Notes: generated from the letters alone by a model not told the origin. A stretch of 64,000 bases of DNA from JANMZO01 sp031383405 (GCA_031383405.1 JANMZO010000266.1:1-64000); one strand, 5' to 3'. Shown: positions 24,420 to 33,741, counted from the first letter of the stretch. Program-made: numbers and translations.

Positions 24420-24950
24420 CTATATCGCCGCGAAGGCGTCGGTGACCCACTTCCAGTGCATACGGCCGTGGCCGGCATTGGCCGCAAGCACGCCACCTAC
24501 GGTGCCATCGGCCCACGGCGCGCCCGGAAGCGTCTCGTTGAGTTGTGCCTCCGTCAGCTCGGAAAGAAGAGTCAGCGTCACCGCCCGCGACGCCTGACCG
24601 AGGGCGACAACATCGTCAAACGACTTTCCCATGTGCTTGTGCTGCCATTCGTCGGTCATGGCGTGCACTGAGGCCATTATTTCGGGCATCGTGCGTGGGT
24701 TGCCCGCATCGTCGTTACGCAGCCCAACCGGGTTGGCGTGACCGGCGACATGGCGTCGGACCATCGCCGCGAAGTTGTGCTCGATCAACGACAGGTGGGC
24801 CAGATGGTCGAGTGCCGTCCACATGTTCGACGGATCGTGTTCGCTCGGTGTCAGCCCGGTTTGCAGCTGTTCCTCGGTCAGCCCCCGGTACTCGTTGAGC
24901 AACCAGACCCGGCCCTCATGAAGTTCAATCTCAATGTCAGTTCGTCGCAT
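24420..24950 (-). CDS. DinB-fold protein (DfsB family)
   Basis: A 176-residue four-helix-bundle protein with the pattern of the DinB/DfsB superfamily: LDHLAHLSLIEHNFAAMVRRH (His near residue 51) and a C-terminal NAGHGRMHWKWV holding the distal metal-binding His pair. Many actinobacterial members are thiol-dependent (mycothiol or bacillithiol) transferases, but no activity can be assigned here. It is on the strand opposite the monooxygenase gene, ending 17 bp from it. It lies downstream of the beta-lactamase-fold gene, separated by a strong hairpin. Confidence 0.75.
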   Translation of the reverse strand: MRRTDIEIELHEGRVWLLNEYRGLTEEQLQTGLTPSEHDPSNMWTALDHLAHLSLIEHNFAAMVRRHVAGHANPVGLRNDDAGNPRTMPEIMASVHAMTDEWQHKHMGKSFDDVVALGQASRAVTLTLLSELTEAQLNETLPGAPWADGTVGGVLAANAGHGRMHWKWVTDAFAAI

Positions 24951-25015
24951 TGGTCCGGTCTACTCGGCCCGTGCGTTGATGTCCATCCGGCCCTTCTGCT
25001 TCTATGCACGGTTTA

Positions 25016-25055
25016 TGTCCACGCTTTGACATGCATCCAGTGCAAAGCGTGGACA
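25016..25055 (-). terminator. Strong hairpin after the serine hydrolase gene
   Basis: A perfect 13-bp stem (25016-25028 with 25043-25055, core GTCCACGCTTTG) closes a 14-nt loop, 19 bp past the stop of the leftward serine hydrolase gene and 66 bp before the DinB-like gene start. It can act as a terminator. Given its symmetry and position it could instead be an operator of the DinB-like gene. Confidence 0.7.
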
Positions 25056-25073
25056 CAAACGCCCTCGTTTCGA

Positions 25074-26192
25074 TCATTCAGTGCTAACCGCGGCGAGGCT
25101 TCCTATGGCGCTGCCGCGGCGCGGTTCACGAACGACGTTGAGGTCGACGCCGTTCGTGCAGTATCCGAGGGAGAGGCCGGTGGCCGGATCGGCCCAGGCC
25201 AGTTGGCCGGCGGCGCCGTTGTGACCGAACGCTCCGGGCGAGACGGTGCGACCCATGCCACGGAGATGTGACTTGCCGTCGCTCCCGGCCAACACCAGGC
25301 CGAGGCTGCGGTTTGCCGGAACACCGGTGAGGCGGTCGGGGAGCGTGTTGCGCACCACACTCGTGACGTTGGCGCGCACGGCCGGGTCCCAGATCGTACC
25401 GTCGTCGTGGAGAAGCCGCTGATAATAGAGGGCGAGATCACATGCGCGCATACAACCTCCGCCGCCCGGCACGCCGACGGTACGGGCCTTCGGATCATTG
25501 AAGCCGAGTAGCGCGGCAGGCGTTACTTCGGTAACGGGGAGCGAGTCGACACCGAACGCCGAACGGATCTCCTCCGTCGTCGCCGCGTCGCCGACAGTAA
25601 CCAGTTCGGCAATGTTCGTCTGCTGGTCGAGCGGAATCGCAAGGAGGCGGGGAAGTCCGGCCGGGGTGGTGACGCGGTCCTGCACGACGTTGCGGAAATC
25701 GAGCCCGGTCACGCGCTCGATGATCTCGGCAAGTACCCAGTGCGCGCTGGTTGCGTGGTATTCGAACGAGGTTCCCGGCTCCCAGTTCAGCCGCCACTGG
25801 GCGAAGCGGGCCGTACGACCCGCCGACGTTGCTCCGACCGGTATCGGCATTGGCGCGTGGGGGAAGCCCGACGTGTGAAGCATGACCTGCTCGACGGTGA
25901 TTTTGTCCTTTCCGTTCGTGCCGAACTCTGGGACGTAGTGGATAACCGGAAGGCTGACGTCGATCAGCCCGTCACCGATCAGCGCCCATACCGCACCGGC
26001 GACGAACGCCTTGGTGCACGAGAACACCGAATAGCGCGTCTCGAGGTTCGCGTCGCCGAACGCCTCGAACGCGACCAACTCGCCGTTGAACGCGAGTGCA
26101 ACCTGGGCGGACGGAAGAAGACCTTCGTCGACTTCCTTTCGGGCTCGGGCGATGAGTGCGGCAACGGCAGCGGAATCAATCGATGTGCTCAT
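25074..26192 (-). CDS. Serine hydrolase of the beta-lactamase / EstB family
   Basis: A 372-residue protein with the penicillin-binding fold: the SxxK motif is Ser58-Cys-Thr-Lys61 (FSCTKAF), the Tyr motif is in FEYHATSAHWVL near residue 150, and FGHNGAAGQLAW near residue 330 takes the place of KTG. This set is typical of EstB-like esterases and class C-like hydrolases rather than dedicated beta-lactamases. No signal peptide is evident, so it is probably cytoplasmic and an esterase. It diverges from rpsO across 249 bp. Confidence 0.83.
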   Translation of the reverse strand: MSTSIDSAAVAALIARARKEVDEGLLPSAQVALAFNGELVAFEAFGDANLETRYSVFSCTKAFVAGAVWALIGDGLIDVSLPVIHYVPEFGTNGKDKITVEQVMLHTSGFPHAPMPIPVGATSAGRTARFAQWRLNWEPGTSFEYHATSAHWVLAEIIERVTGLDFRNVVQDRVTTPAGLPRLLAIPLDQQTNIAELVTVGDAATTEEIRSAFGVDSLPVTEVTPAALLGFNDPKARTVGVPGGGGCMRACDLALYYQRLLHDDGTIWDPAVRANVTSVVRNTLPDRLTGVPANRSLGLVLAGSDGKSHLRGMGRTVSPGAFGHNGAAGQLAWADPATGLSLGYCTNGVDLNVVREPRRGSAIGSLAAVSTE

Positions 26193-26441
26193 TGCGCCAC
26201 CATATGCCCTGCACGAGTCCAGATTCCCAATCGCAGGGTCGCGGTCCGATCGGGTGGGATTTCTTCGGCCCAGCCCAGGAAGTCCCGCCCAGTCACCCGG
26301 AGACCCTTCGGGATCGGAACTCCACCGGGGCTGCTAACCTTGCAGGGTTCCCTTGGACAGCTTCGGGGGTTTCTGCGCGTAAGGCGCCGTAGCCGAGGCT
26401 TGCCAAACGGTGTCACCTAGATAAAGAGAGACTGTACTTCC

Positions 26442-26699
26442 ATGCCTGATAAGGCCAAAACCATTACTGAACACCGTCTGCACGAGACCGATACCGGTTC
26501 TCCTGAAGTGCAGATAGCCATCCTCACGGAGCGCATCAACCACCTAAACGACCACTTGAAGATGCACAAAGGCGATCATCACACCCGCCGCGGCCTTCTA
26601 CAGATGGTCGGGCGCCGTCGTCGACTCCTCGACTACGTGCGCAACACCGACGTCGAACGCTACCGCGGCCTTTTGGCCAAGCACGGCCTGCGTCGATAA
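26442..26699 (+). CDS. rpsO: 30S ribosomal protein S15
   Basis: The 85-residue S15 is complete: HETDTGSPEVQIAILTERINHL and HTRRGLLQMVGRRRRLLDYVR are invariant blocks that bind 16S rRNA helices 20-22. The ATG at 26442 follows a purine-rich AAAGAGAG. The rpsO-pnp order is near-universal. A hairpin directly after the stop and a long leader precede pnp. Confidence 0.97.
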   Translation: MPDKAKTITEHRLHETDTGSPEVQIAILTERINHLNDHLKMHKGDHHTRRGLLQMVGRRRRLLDYVRNTDVERYRGLLAKHGLRR

Positions 26700-26710
26700 C
26701 CAGGGTTTGA

Positions 26711-26738
26711 CCGAAGCGGCCTCCTTGGGCCGCTTCGG
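26711..26738 (+). terminator. Hairpin after rpsO
   Basis: A perfect 11-bp stem (26711-26721 with 26728-26738, CCGAAGCGGCC / GGCCGCTTCGG) has a 6-nt loop and lies 11 bp past the rpsO stop. No T-run follows, so it may be an attenuator or 3'-end stabiliser in the rpsO-pnp transcript rather than a full terminator. Confidence 0.75.
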
Positions 26739-27129
26739 TGCATTCTGGGCCCGTTCTTCGGGTGTGGAATGTAACGTTCGGCACTGCAAACCAGCAGGTA
26801 ACGCCGGATTGCGGCCCGGTTTGGGCCGGGTCCACCGCTAGTGCGGCGGATCGAACCAGACTACGAACGTCGCTCAACGCGACGAAGCAGACCCAGTACA
26901 CCGGGGCCTTCCACGGGCGGTCAGCTGCCAGTTGTGGACCACTCGCCAGATCAGCTGCCCAGAGCGGTTGATGAGGCGGGTGCTCGACAACTGGGAACTG
27001 ACCAGGGCGGGCTCCAACTGCACGAACCTCCCAGACCGGATCGATTTCGGTTCCGGTCGGGTCCGAAACGTTCGGCGTGCAGCAAACCATCTGCGTCTCA
27101 CGAAGAGACGCAGCAGAAGGAGTATCCCC
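26739..27129 (+). promoter_or_regulatory. Long structured leader of pnp without a gene
   Basis: This 391-bp stretch has no credible reading frame. It holds several inverted repeats: CGGCCC/GGGCCG at 26812-26828, CCAGTTGT (26928) with ACAACTGG (26987), a duplicated TCAGCTGCC (26921, 26951), and a perfect 8-bp hairpin CTGCGTCT/AGACGCAG at 27091-27113. That last hairpin ends 2 bp before the AGAAGGAG ribosome-binding site. In enterobacteria PNPase represses itself through a leader hairpin, so the last one is a candidate for similar control. Its function here is inferred. Confidence 0.5.
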
Positions 27130-29655
27130 ATGGCAGAAGCCAAAACCGTTTCGGCGCCGATCAGCGGCACGAACAAAACCATGACGTTCTCGACCGGCAA
27201 ACTTGCTCAGCAGAGCCAGGGCGCCGTAGTCGCCACCTTGGGCGGCACGTCCGTCCTCACCACCGCCAACGCTGCCAAAGGCGTCCGCGAGGGTATCGAT
27301 TTCTTCCCGCTCACGATCGACGTCGAGGAGCGGGCTTATGCAGCCGGCAAGATCCCCGGTTCGTTCTTCCGTCGTGAAGGCCGTCCGACCGACGCCGCGA
27401 TTCTTACCTGCCGCCTCACCGACCGCCCGCTGCGCCCGGCCTTTCCTGACGGCTTCCGCAACGAGACCCAGGTTGTGATCACCGTCATCGGTGCCGACCA
27501 GATCAACCCCCACGACGTTCTCTCGATCAACTCGGCCTCGGCCGCGCTGATGATCTCGGGTATTCCGTTTGAAGGTCCGATCGGTGCTGTTCGCATCGCA
27601 TACTCGACGGAGGGTGAATGGATCCCGCATCCGACCTTCGAAGAAGGCGCCGCCAGCACGTTCGAGTTGGTCGTCGCCGGCCGCCTCGTTGAGGAGGGCG
27701 AGTACAAGGGCGACGTCGCCATCATGATGGTCGAGGCCGGTGGCACCGAAACCGCTTGGGCTTCCTACGAAGGGGGCGCCCCGAAGGTCACTGAGGATGT
27801 GGTGGCCGATGGCCTCATGGCGGCGAAGACCTGGATCAAAGAATCGATCGCCCTCCAGAAAGAACTTGTCAGCGTCGCCGGGTCGCGTCCGACCATGAGC
27901 TACACGCCCGTTCTCGACTATGGCGACGACGTGATGAAGGCAGTTGAGAAGGTCGGGAAGAAGATCCTCGATCCGGTCACCCAGATCATCATCAAGGCCG
28001 AACGCAACGCCGCCACCGACGCCGCGACCATCGAAATCCTGGCCAAGCTCTCAGGCGATTTCGCCGGCAGGGAGAAGGAAATCAAGGAAGCCGTTCGTTC
28101 GCTGACGAAGAAGATGGTCCGCAACCGCGTCGTGAAGACCGGTATCCGCATGGATGGCCGGGGTCCGAGAGACCTGCGTCCGGTCAGCGCGGAAGTCGGC
28201 CTCATCCCGACCGCTCACGGCACCGGCCTGTTCCAGCGCGGCGAAACGCAGGTGCTGAATGTATGCACACTTGCCATGCCGAAGATGAACCAAATGCTCG
28301 ACACGCTCGAGCCGGTCACGAAGAAGTACTTCATGCACCACTACAACATGCCACCCTCGGCCAACGGTGAAACAGGTCGCGTCGGTTCGCCGAAGCGGCG
28401 GGAAATCGGCCACGGCAAGTTGGCCGAACGTGCACTTCTCCCCGTGGTTCCGAGTCAGGAAGAGTTCAGTTACGCGCTGCGTCTCGTTTCGGAAGTCTTG
28501 GCGTCCAACGGTTCGACCTCGATGGGTTCGGTCTGCTCGGCATCGCTGTCGCTCATGGATGCCGGTGTGCCGATAAAGGCCGCTGTCGCGGGTATTGCGA
28601 TGGGCCTGATCTTCGACGACGGTAAGTACACAACGCTTACCGACATTCTCGGTTCCGAAGACGCCTTCGGCGACATGGACTTCAAGGTGGCCGGTACGTC
28701 GGAATTCGTGACCGCTCTGCAGCTCGACACCAAGATCGACGGCATCCCGACCGATGTTCTCGCCGCTGCGCTCCAGCAGGCCAAAGAAGCCCGGCTCGCG
28801 ATCCTCGCGGTCATGAACGCGGCGATCTCGGCTCCCCGTAGCGAGGTCAACGAGACCGCACCGAAGATCGTGTCGTTCGAGATCCCCATGGACAAGATCG
28901 GCGAGGTGATCGGCCCGAAGGGCAAGGTCATCAACGCCATGCAGCAAGAGACCGGCGCCGACATCACCATCGACGACGATGGCCGCGTCGGCATCGTGTC
29001 GATCGGTTCGGTGAACGGCGCTGCCGTCACCGAAGCCCGTCGTCGTATCGAGTTGATCCTCGATCCGCCCAAGGCTGAAGTTGGTGCCATCTACATGGGC
29101 AGGGTTGTTTCCACGACCAAGTTCGGCGCATTCATCAATATCCTCCCCGGCCGCGATGGTCTGTTGCACATCTCGAAGATCGGCAAGGGCCAGCGGGTCA
29201 ACAACGTCGAAGACGTCGTAAACCTGGGCGATGCCGTCGAGGTTCGCGTCGACGACATCGACGCTCAGGGCAAGGTTTCGCTCAGTTGGGCCGATCAGCC
29301 GGCAAGCGAGCCGGGTTCGGGCCGCGAGGACCGCGCGCCACGCGAGGATCGTGGAGATCGTGGAGATCGTGGAGACCGTGGTGGTCGCGACGGTCGCGAC
29401 GGTGGCCGTGGTGGTCGCGACAGTGGGCGCGATGGTGGCCGTCCCGAACGTGCCCCCCGGGCTGACCGGGTCGAGGCTTCGGCCGGTGGCGCTCCCGTTG
29501 TGAGCTTCGAGGAGTCGTTTGATGCGGAGATCGCCGCTGAGTTCGGTGACCTCGGTCCGGCACCGGCCGAAGGTGACGCCGGTGCTTCCCGAAGCGGAGG
29601 CGACCGGGGCGACAGTGGCCCGCGCCGCAACCGCAGCCGCGGTCCCCGCCGCTAA
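27130..29655 (+). CDS. pnp: Polyribonucleotide nucleotidyltransferase
   Basis: PNPase degrades RNA 3' to 5' phosphorolytically and can synthesise tails. The 841-residue protein has two RNase PH domains (the second with FQRGETQVLNVCTLA and SNGSTSMGSVCSASLSLMDAG), a KH domain from about residue 583 (IGPKGKVINAM) and an S1 domain from about residue 652. A 120-residue disordered tail from about residue 721 has repeated GDRG/RDGGRGG units, giving an arginine-glycine-rich RNA-binding-like extension as in other actinobacteria. The start is ATG 27130 behind AGAAGGAG. The extra upstream frame has no homology. Confidence 0.96.
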   Translation: MAEAKTVSAPISGTNKTMTFSTGKLAQQSQGAVVATLGGTSVLTTANAAKGVREGIDFFPLTIDVEERAYAAGKIPGSFFRREGRPTDAAILTCRLTDRPLRPAFPDGFRNETQVVITVIGADQINPHDVLSINSASAALMISGIPFEGPIGAVRIAYSTEGEWIPHPTFEEGAASTFELVVAGRLVEEGEYKGDVAIMMVEAGGTETAWASYEGGAPKVTEDVVADGLMAAKTWIKESIALQKELVSVAGSRPTMSYTPVLDYGDDVMKAVEKVGKKILDPVTQIIIKAERNAATDAATIEILAKLSGDFAGREKEIKEAVRSLTKKMVRNRVVKTGIRMDGRGPRDLRPVSAEVGLIPTAHGTGLFQRGETQVLNVCTLAMPKMNQMLDTLEPVTKKYFMHHYNMPPSANGETGRVGSPKRREIGHGKLAERALLPVVPSQEEFSYALRLVSEVLASNGSTSMGSVCSASLSLMDAGVPIKAAVAGIAMGLIFDDGKYTTLTDILGSEDAFGDMDFKVAGTSEFVTALQLDTKIDGIPTDVLAAALQQAKEARLAILAVMNAAISAPRSEVNETAPKIVSFEIPMDKIGEVIGPKGKVINAMQQETGADITIDDDGRVGIVSIGSVNGAAVTEARRRIELILDPPKAEVGAIYMGRVVSTTKFGAFINILPGRDGLLHISKIGKGQRVNNVEDVVNLGDAVEVRVDDIDAQGKVSLSWADQPASEPGSGREDRAPREDRGDRGDRGDRGGRDGRDGGRGGRDSGRDGGRPERAPRADRVEASAGGAPVVSFEESFDAEIAAEFGDLGPAPAEGDAGASRSGGDRGDSGPRRNRSRGPRR

Positions 29656-29673
29656 CGGCCAGCAGACTCTGAC

Positions 29674-29706
29674 GGAAGGCCGGGCCCGAATGCGGCCCGG
29701 CCTTCC
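29674..29706 (+). terminator. Terminator after pnp
   Basis: A perfect 13-bp GC-rich stem (29674-29686 with 29694-29706, GGAAGGCCGGGCC / GGCCCGGCCTTCC) has a 7-nt loop and lies 18 bp past the pnp stop. No T-run is present, as is common in actinobacterial I-shaped terminators. Confidence 0.85.
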
Positions 29707-29879
29707 TCGCGTTCCGGCATGGAACTCGGACGATCCAGCACCCGACTCGCCGGTAGCCGCTCCCGACCGGCCGTCGTGGGTCTCCCAACTACGTGATCTG
29801 TGTGGGTGGATGCGGATGTTTCTGCATGAGTTGGGGACGTTACTAAAGGGGGTGTCCCGGAGCCACGAAGACGAAGCAA

Positions 29880-30815
29880 TTAGAACTGACCGAAGAAGGC
29901 GGCGACCTCCCGACTCTCGCCGGGGCGGCGGGTCCAGACGTTGGCAAGGCGCCACCCGTCCCATTTGTGGGCGTTGTTGAGGTACTCGATGGTCTTCATC
30001 GGGACCGCGCAACGGTCGTAGGTCGTCGTGACCCGTGCGTCGGTCCGTACGATCAGGCCCGCCTCAGAGGATGGGCAGCCGTTCACATTGCGCCAGACCC
30101 TGACGGTATCGCGAAAGCCGATCCAGTCGAACTCGGGATCGCCGGGTGCGATGCCGCCCTGGTAACGGACCCGCTGGTCCTTCGCTCCATGCATCAGCAG
30201 TATCGGCACGGGACCCGTGGGTTTGAGCGAGTTCTGCGTCGTGCCGATCGTGCCCGATCCAACCGCGATCGCCCGCACCAAGGATGGGTTCTCGGTCGCA
30301 AACCGCTGCGCCATGAACGCACCGTTGGAGAAGCCGACCATGAACACCCGGTCCCTGGGAACGTTGTACTCAGCGACGAGTCTTTCAATAAGCGTTCGCA
30401 GGAATCCGACGTCGTCGGCGTTCTGCTTCCAGCCGCTGCCGCAGCAGAACTGGGCGTTCCAGCCGGGTGGCAACCCTTGCCTGGTTGGCGACACAGCGTC
30501 GGGGTACACGACGACGACTTCTGCTGGGAAGGCGTTGTGTAGGGCGGTGTAATACGCCAGTTGGCGCCCGTCGCCCCCGAACCCGTGCAGGGCGACGACG
30601 AGGCTCTTCGGCTTAGTCGTGGCACCGTGCCGCCCGCTGACAAGGTAGTTGCGTTTCGAACCCTGAAACTCAAATGATGACTTGCGACCGAGGAGAACGG
30701 AGCGGTCGCGGCCGGTGAAGACGACGAACACGGTCAAGCCAAGAAGCAGGAGCACCGCAGCCAAAACTCCACTAAGAACGACCACGAACCTCTTCCATCT
30801 CTTTTTCAACGCCAA
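29880..30815 (-). CDS. Membrane-anchored PHB-depolymerase/LpqC-like esterase
   Basis: A 311-residue alpha/beta hydrolase anchored by one N-terminal transmembrane helix (residues 10-33). The nucleophile is Ser163 in VGFSNGAFMAQ, the oxyanion region is ALHGFGGDG near residue 75, the acid is in HGAKDQRV and the base in NNAHKWDGW. This set matches the extracellular polyhydroxybutyrate depolymerase/feruloyl esterase-like family that includes mycobacterial LpqC. The natural substrate is unknown. It is transcribed opposite to pnp and diverges from the M16 peptidase gene. Confidence 0.85.
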   Translation of the reverse strand: MALKKRWKRFVVVLSGVLAAVLLLLGLTVFVVFTGRDRSVLLGRKSSFEFQGSKRNYLVSGRHGATTKPKSLVVALHGFGGDGRQLAYYTALHNAFPAEVVVVYPDAVSPTRQGLPPGWNAQFCCGSGWKQNADDVGFLRTLIERLVAEYNVPRDRVFMVGFSNGAFMAQRFATENPSLVRAIAVGSGTIGTTQNSLKPTGPVPILLMHGAKDQRVRYQGGIAPGDPEFDWIGFRDTVRVWRNVNGCPSSEAGLIVRTDARVTTTYDRCAVPMKTIEYLNNAHKWDGWRLANVWTRRPGESREVAAFFGQF

Positions 30816-30890
30816 GCACCCGAGAGTAGTGGGTCCTCTCGGCCTATCGCCTCACCACCCCGGCAAGGCTGCACTAACGTCGTACCCCTC

Positions 30891-32177
30891 ATGGCTCGCT
30901 TCGAAGAACACGTCCGCTCTACCCAACTCGAATCGGGCGTTACGGTGGTCACCGAACATATGCCTAGCTCGCTCTCCGTTACGACGGGGGTCTGGGTCAA
31001 CGTGGGAAGTCGCGACGAGCTTCCAGCGCAGGCCGGGTGCTCACACTTCCTGGAGCATCTTCTGTTCAAGGGAACCGATTCCCGCAACGCACTTGACATC
31101 GCGCAGGCCATCGACGCGGTCGGAGGGGAAATGAACGCGTACACGACGAAGGAGTACACGGCCTTCTACACCCGCACCGTGGCCGACGACGCGGCGCTCA
31201 GCCTCGACATCCTCTGCGACATTGTGAGTCGCCCGGCGCTTCGGTCGGAGGAAGTCGATTCCGAACGGCAGGTCATCCTCGAAGAGATCGCTATGCGCGC
31301 GGATGATCCGGGTGACCTTGTGCACGACGTCATTCACGAGTCGATCTTTCCCGGCCACGGGCTCGGGAGAGACACCGCTGGCACCGTTGAGACCGTTGCA
31401 GCCACGACCCGCGGGCACATCGAAGACTTCCTTGATACTACGTACACCTATGATTCGATCGTCGTCGCGGTAGCTGGAGCCGTCGATCACGAGTCGACCG
31501 TGCAACAGGTGCGTGAGCAGCTCCGTCGCGCGCCCGCCGGTGAGTCGGCCCAACGTGAACGACCGCTGGCGCCCAGGATTGCGTGCACGGTCGTTGAGGA
31601 CGACACCGAGCAGACCCACATGGTGATTGCCTTCCCGGGCATGACCCGTGATGACCCCGATCGCTTTGCGATGAGTGTGCTGGATCACGTGTTGGGCGGT
31701 GGGATGTCGAGCCGGCTGTTCCACGAGATCCGTGAGAAGCGCGGCTTGGCGTATTCCGTCTACTCGTACCGTGCGTCGTATGCCGACGCCGGATTCGTCG
31801 GCATCTACGCGGGTACCGCCCCGAAGCGCACGATCGAGGTCCTCGACCTCATTGCGAGTGAACTGGATCGGCTCCGACTGCACAGCCTCACCGATGAAGA
31901 ACTCCGTCGGGCAAAAGGGTCGGTTCGGGGTGCGACGGCACTCAGCTTGGAGGACTCGGGCGCGCGCATGACCCGGATCGGTCGCGGCCAGCTTCTGATG
32001 GGTGAGATCACCCCGGTCGAGGAACTGCTGGCCAGAACGGAATCGGTGAGCGCCGCCGATATCCAACGCGTGATCGAGCGGTTCCTCTCGGGACCGGCAT
32101 GTATCGCTGCCGTGGGGCCGCTCGCAATGGCTGATATCGCCGATCATCCGCTACTTTCGAACCCGAGCCGCAACTGA
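30891..32177 (+). CDS. M16 family zinc metallopeptidase (processing-peptidase-like)
   Basis: The 428-residue protein carries the inverted zinc motif HxxEH as His52-Phe-Leu-Glu55-His56, and a distal Glu in SERQVILEEI near residue 130. The conserved GGGMSSRLFHEIREKRGLAYSVYS block near residue 265 contributes the Arg/Tyr of the M16 C-domain. This is the PqqL/YmxG-like single-chain family often encoded right after pnp in Gram-positives. The physiological substrate is not established. It starts at ATG 30891 and is followed 45 bp later by dapB. Confidence 0.93.
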   Translation: MARFEEHVRSTQLESGVTVVTEHMPSSLSVTTGVWVNVGSRDELPAQAGCSHFLEHLLFKGTDSRNALDIAQAIDAVGGEMNAYTTKEYTAFYTRTVADDAALSLDILCDIVSRPALRSEEVDSERQVILEEIAMRADDPGDLVHDVIHESIFPGHGLGRDTAGTVETVAATTRGHIEDFLDTTYTYDSIVVAVAGAVDHESTVQQVREQLRRAPAGESAQRERPLAPRIACTVVEDDTEQTHMVIAFPGMTRDDPDRFAMSVLDHVLGGGMSSRLFHEIREKRGLAYSVYSYRASYADAGFVGIYAGTAPKRTIEVLDLIASELDRLRLHSLTDEELRRAKGSVRGATALSLEDSGARMTRIGRGQLLMGEITPVEELLARTESVSAADIQRVIERFLSGPACIAAVGPLAMADIADHPLLSNPSRN

Positions 32178-32222
32178 CCTTGCCGAAACTCATAGGATCA
32201 AAGGACCAAAGGACCTTCAAAC

Positions 32223-33005
32223 ATGCGTGTTGTAGTTTTTGGAGCAGCGGGCCGAATGGGCGCCGAAGTGTGCCGCACGGTGCACGCCGACCCCGACCTC
32301 GAACTTGTTGCCGCCGTTGATCCGTTCCATGCCGGAAAGGACCTTCGGGCCGTCACCGGCGGAGTGCACATCGCAGGAATGCAGATTGCCGCGACCGGCG
32401 ATGAGATCCTGCGCACGAACCCCGACGTGTGCGTCGACTTCACCCATCTCGACGCCGCAGTCCCGAACATTTTGTGGTGCGCCGAGAACGGGGTCCACTG
32501 CGTTGTCGGAACGACCGGTTTCACAGAGGCGCACATCGCTTCATTCAGGGAAGCGTTCACGAAGAGCAATTGCCTGATTGCCGCGAACTTTGCGATCGGT
32601 GCCATCTTGATGATGCGCTTTGCTGAGCAGGCTGCTCCGTACTTCGAGACCGCCGAGGTCATTGAGTTCCATCATGACCAGAAGATCGACGCCCCGTCAG
32701 GCACCGCCATGGCCACCGTGGCACGGATGGCGGCCGCGAAGAATGCGTGGGCCGAGGATCCGACCAGGAAGGAGGTCCTTGCGGGTAGCCGTGGGGGTCG
32801 GGGGGCTGGTGACATCCGGATCCACGCGGTGCGGATGCGCGGCATGGTCGCAAGCCAGGAGGTAATCCTTGGCACCACCGGTCAGACACTGGTGATCCGT
32901 CACGACACCACAGACCGTACGAGCTTCATGCCCGGCGTGTTGATCGGCGTGAAGAAGATCGCTCATCACCCGGGCGTGACGTTCGGGCTCGACAGCTTCC
33001 TCTAG
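32223..33005 (+). CDS. dapB: 4-hydroxy-tetrahydrodipicolinate reductase
   Basis: DapB reduces the dapA product in lysine and meso-diaminopimelate synthesis. The 260-residue protein shows the Rossmann start RVVVFGAAGRMGAEV, the VGTTGF loop, and the catalytic EFHHDQKIDAPSGTA with His-His and Lys. The C-terminal MPGVLIGVKKI is typical. It follows the M16 peptidase gene, as in other actinobacteria, while dapA lies 5 kb downstream. A hairpin overlaps its stop codon. Confidence 0.96.
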   Translation: MRVVVFGAAGRMGAEVCRTVHADPDLELVAAVDPFHAGKDLRAVTGGVHIAGMQIAATGDEILRTNPDVCVDFTHLDAAVPNILWCAENGVHCVVGTTGFTEAHIASFREAFTKSNCLIAANFAIGAILMMRFAEQAAPYFETAEVIEFHHDQKIDAPSGTAMATVARMAAAKNAWAEDPTRKEVLAGSRGGRGAGDIRIHAVRMRGMVASQEVILGTTGQTLVIRHDTTDRTSFMPGVLIGVKKIAHHPGVTFGLDSFL

Positions 33006-33037
33006 ATCTCTTGGGGGCGCAGCCCCCGAAGATCTAG
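33002..33037. terminator. Bidirectional terminator overlapping the dapB stop
   Basis: An outer stem CTAGATCT (33002-33009) pairs with AGATCTAG (33030-33037). Past a one-base bulge (C10), an inner GGGGGC/GCCCCC stem (33013-33018 with 33022-33027) closes a GCA loop. The TAG stop of dapB is inside the stem. It serves both dapB and the convergent gene ending at 33070. Confidence 0.85.
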
Positions 33038-33069
33038 CAGGGTTATGAAAACCAACGCCGAAGCCTCTC

Positions 33070-33741
33070 CTACTTCTTGAAGAAGCCCTTCACCGCGCCC
33101 GCCCGCTTGGACCCGATTCGCAACACGATGATTACGGTGGTGGTGACTGTGAGGACCAACAGCCACTTCGAGTATTTCGCGTTGAAGCTCAGGAATGAGT
33201 TGATCGGTCCTTCGACCTGTTTGGAGAACAGTCGCAATGACGCAACCACGGCAACTGTGCCGATCACGTCGAGGGTGAAGAAGCGCTTCGGGTTGAGGCG
33301 GGCCGCCCCGGCCAGGACGCAGATGATAGGTCCGGCGAAGAACAGGGCCATGACCGTGCCGGCCTTAACGAAGAAGTTACGGGTCGAGTCCATCGCCGGC
33401 TTGCCGAGAGCGTCTTCAAAAAAAGCGATCGCCCGATCGCCGTAGATCCAGCCCAGCAGGAAGTAGATCGGGTCGGAGGCGAGAAGGCGGATCACGCCGA
33501 TGCCCATGAACGGCAGCAGGTCAACCTTCGGCGAAGCGATAACCATGTACCGGTATCTGGGTGACAGGGCCATCAGCGTGAGCGGATGGTTCTTGAGCAA
33601 TTCCGGAGCCGCTCCGCCGGTGGCGAAGCCGAGGATCCACAGGCCGGCGACACAGGCGATGAGAGCGCCCCCGAGCCACTTGGGGTGGCCGGACGAGTCG
33701 GGGGATTCCAGGGTCTCTGACTCCACGTTCTCGTTGTCCAT
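33070..33741 (-). CDS. Polytopic membrane protein, distant DedA/VTT-like
   Basis: A 223-residue protein with about four or five hydrophobic segments (near residues 25-45, 75-100, 125-150, 158-172 and 190-208). The stretch YFLLGWIYGDRAIAFFED and the later FFAGPIICVLAGAARLNPKRFFTLDVIGTVA resemble the two conserved re-entrant regions of DedA/SNARE-associated (VTT) proteins, which are lipid scramblases or transporters. The similarity is partial and the usual Arg-rich signature is degenerate, so the family call is tentative. It converges with dapB. Confidence 0.55.
   Translation of the reverse strand: MDNENVESETLESPDSSGHPKWLGGALIACVAGLWILGFATGGAAPELLKNHPLTLMALSPRYRYMVIASPKVDLLPFMGIGVIRLLASDPIYFLLGWIYGDRAIAFFEDALGKPAMDSTRNFFVKAGTVMALFFAGPIICVLAGAARLNPKRFFTLDVIGTVAVVASLRLFSKQVEGPINSFLSFNAKYSKWLLVLTVTTTVIIVLRIGSKRAGAVKGFFKK

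Noticed and set aside
25074..26192. Antibiotic-resistance beta-lactamase
   Set aside because: The motifs fit EstB-like esterases; there is no signal peptide and no KTG triad, so a resistance role is not supported.
26841..27377. Open frames in the rpsO-pnp gap
   Set aside because: They have no homology, no ribosome-binding site and run out of frame into pnp.
28051..30012. 653-codon open frame on the minus strand across pnp
   Set aside because: It is antisense to a well-conserved gene and its translation shows no family motifs; long antisense frames are expected from codon bias at this GC content.
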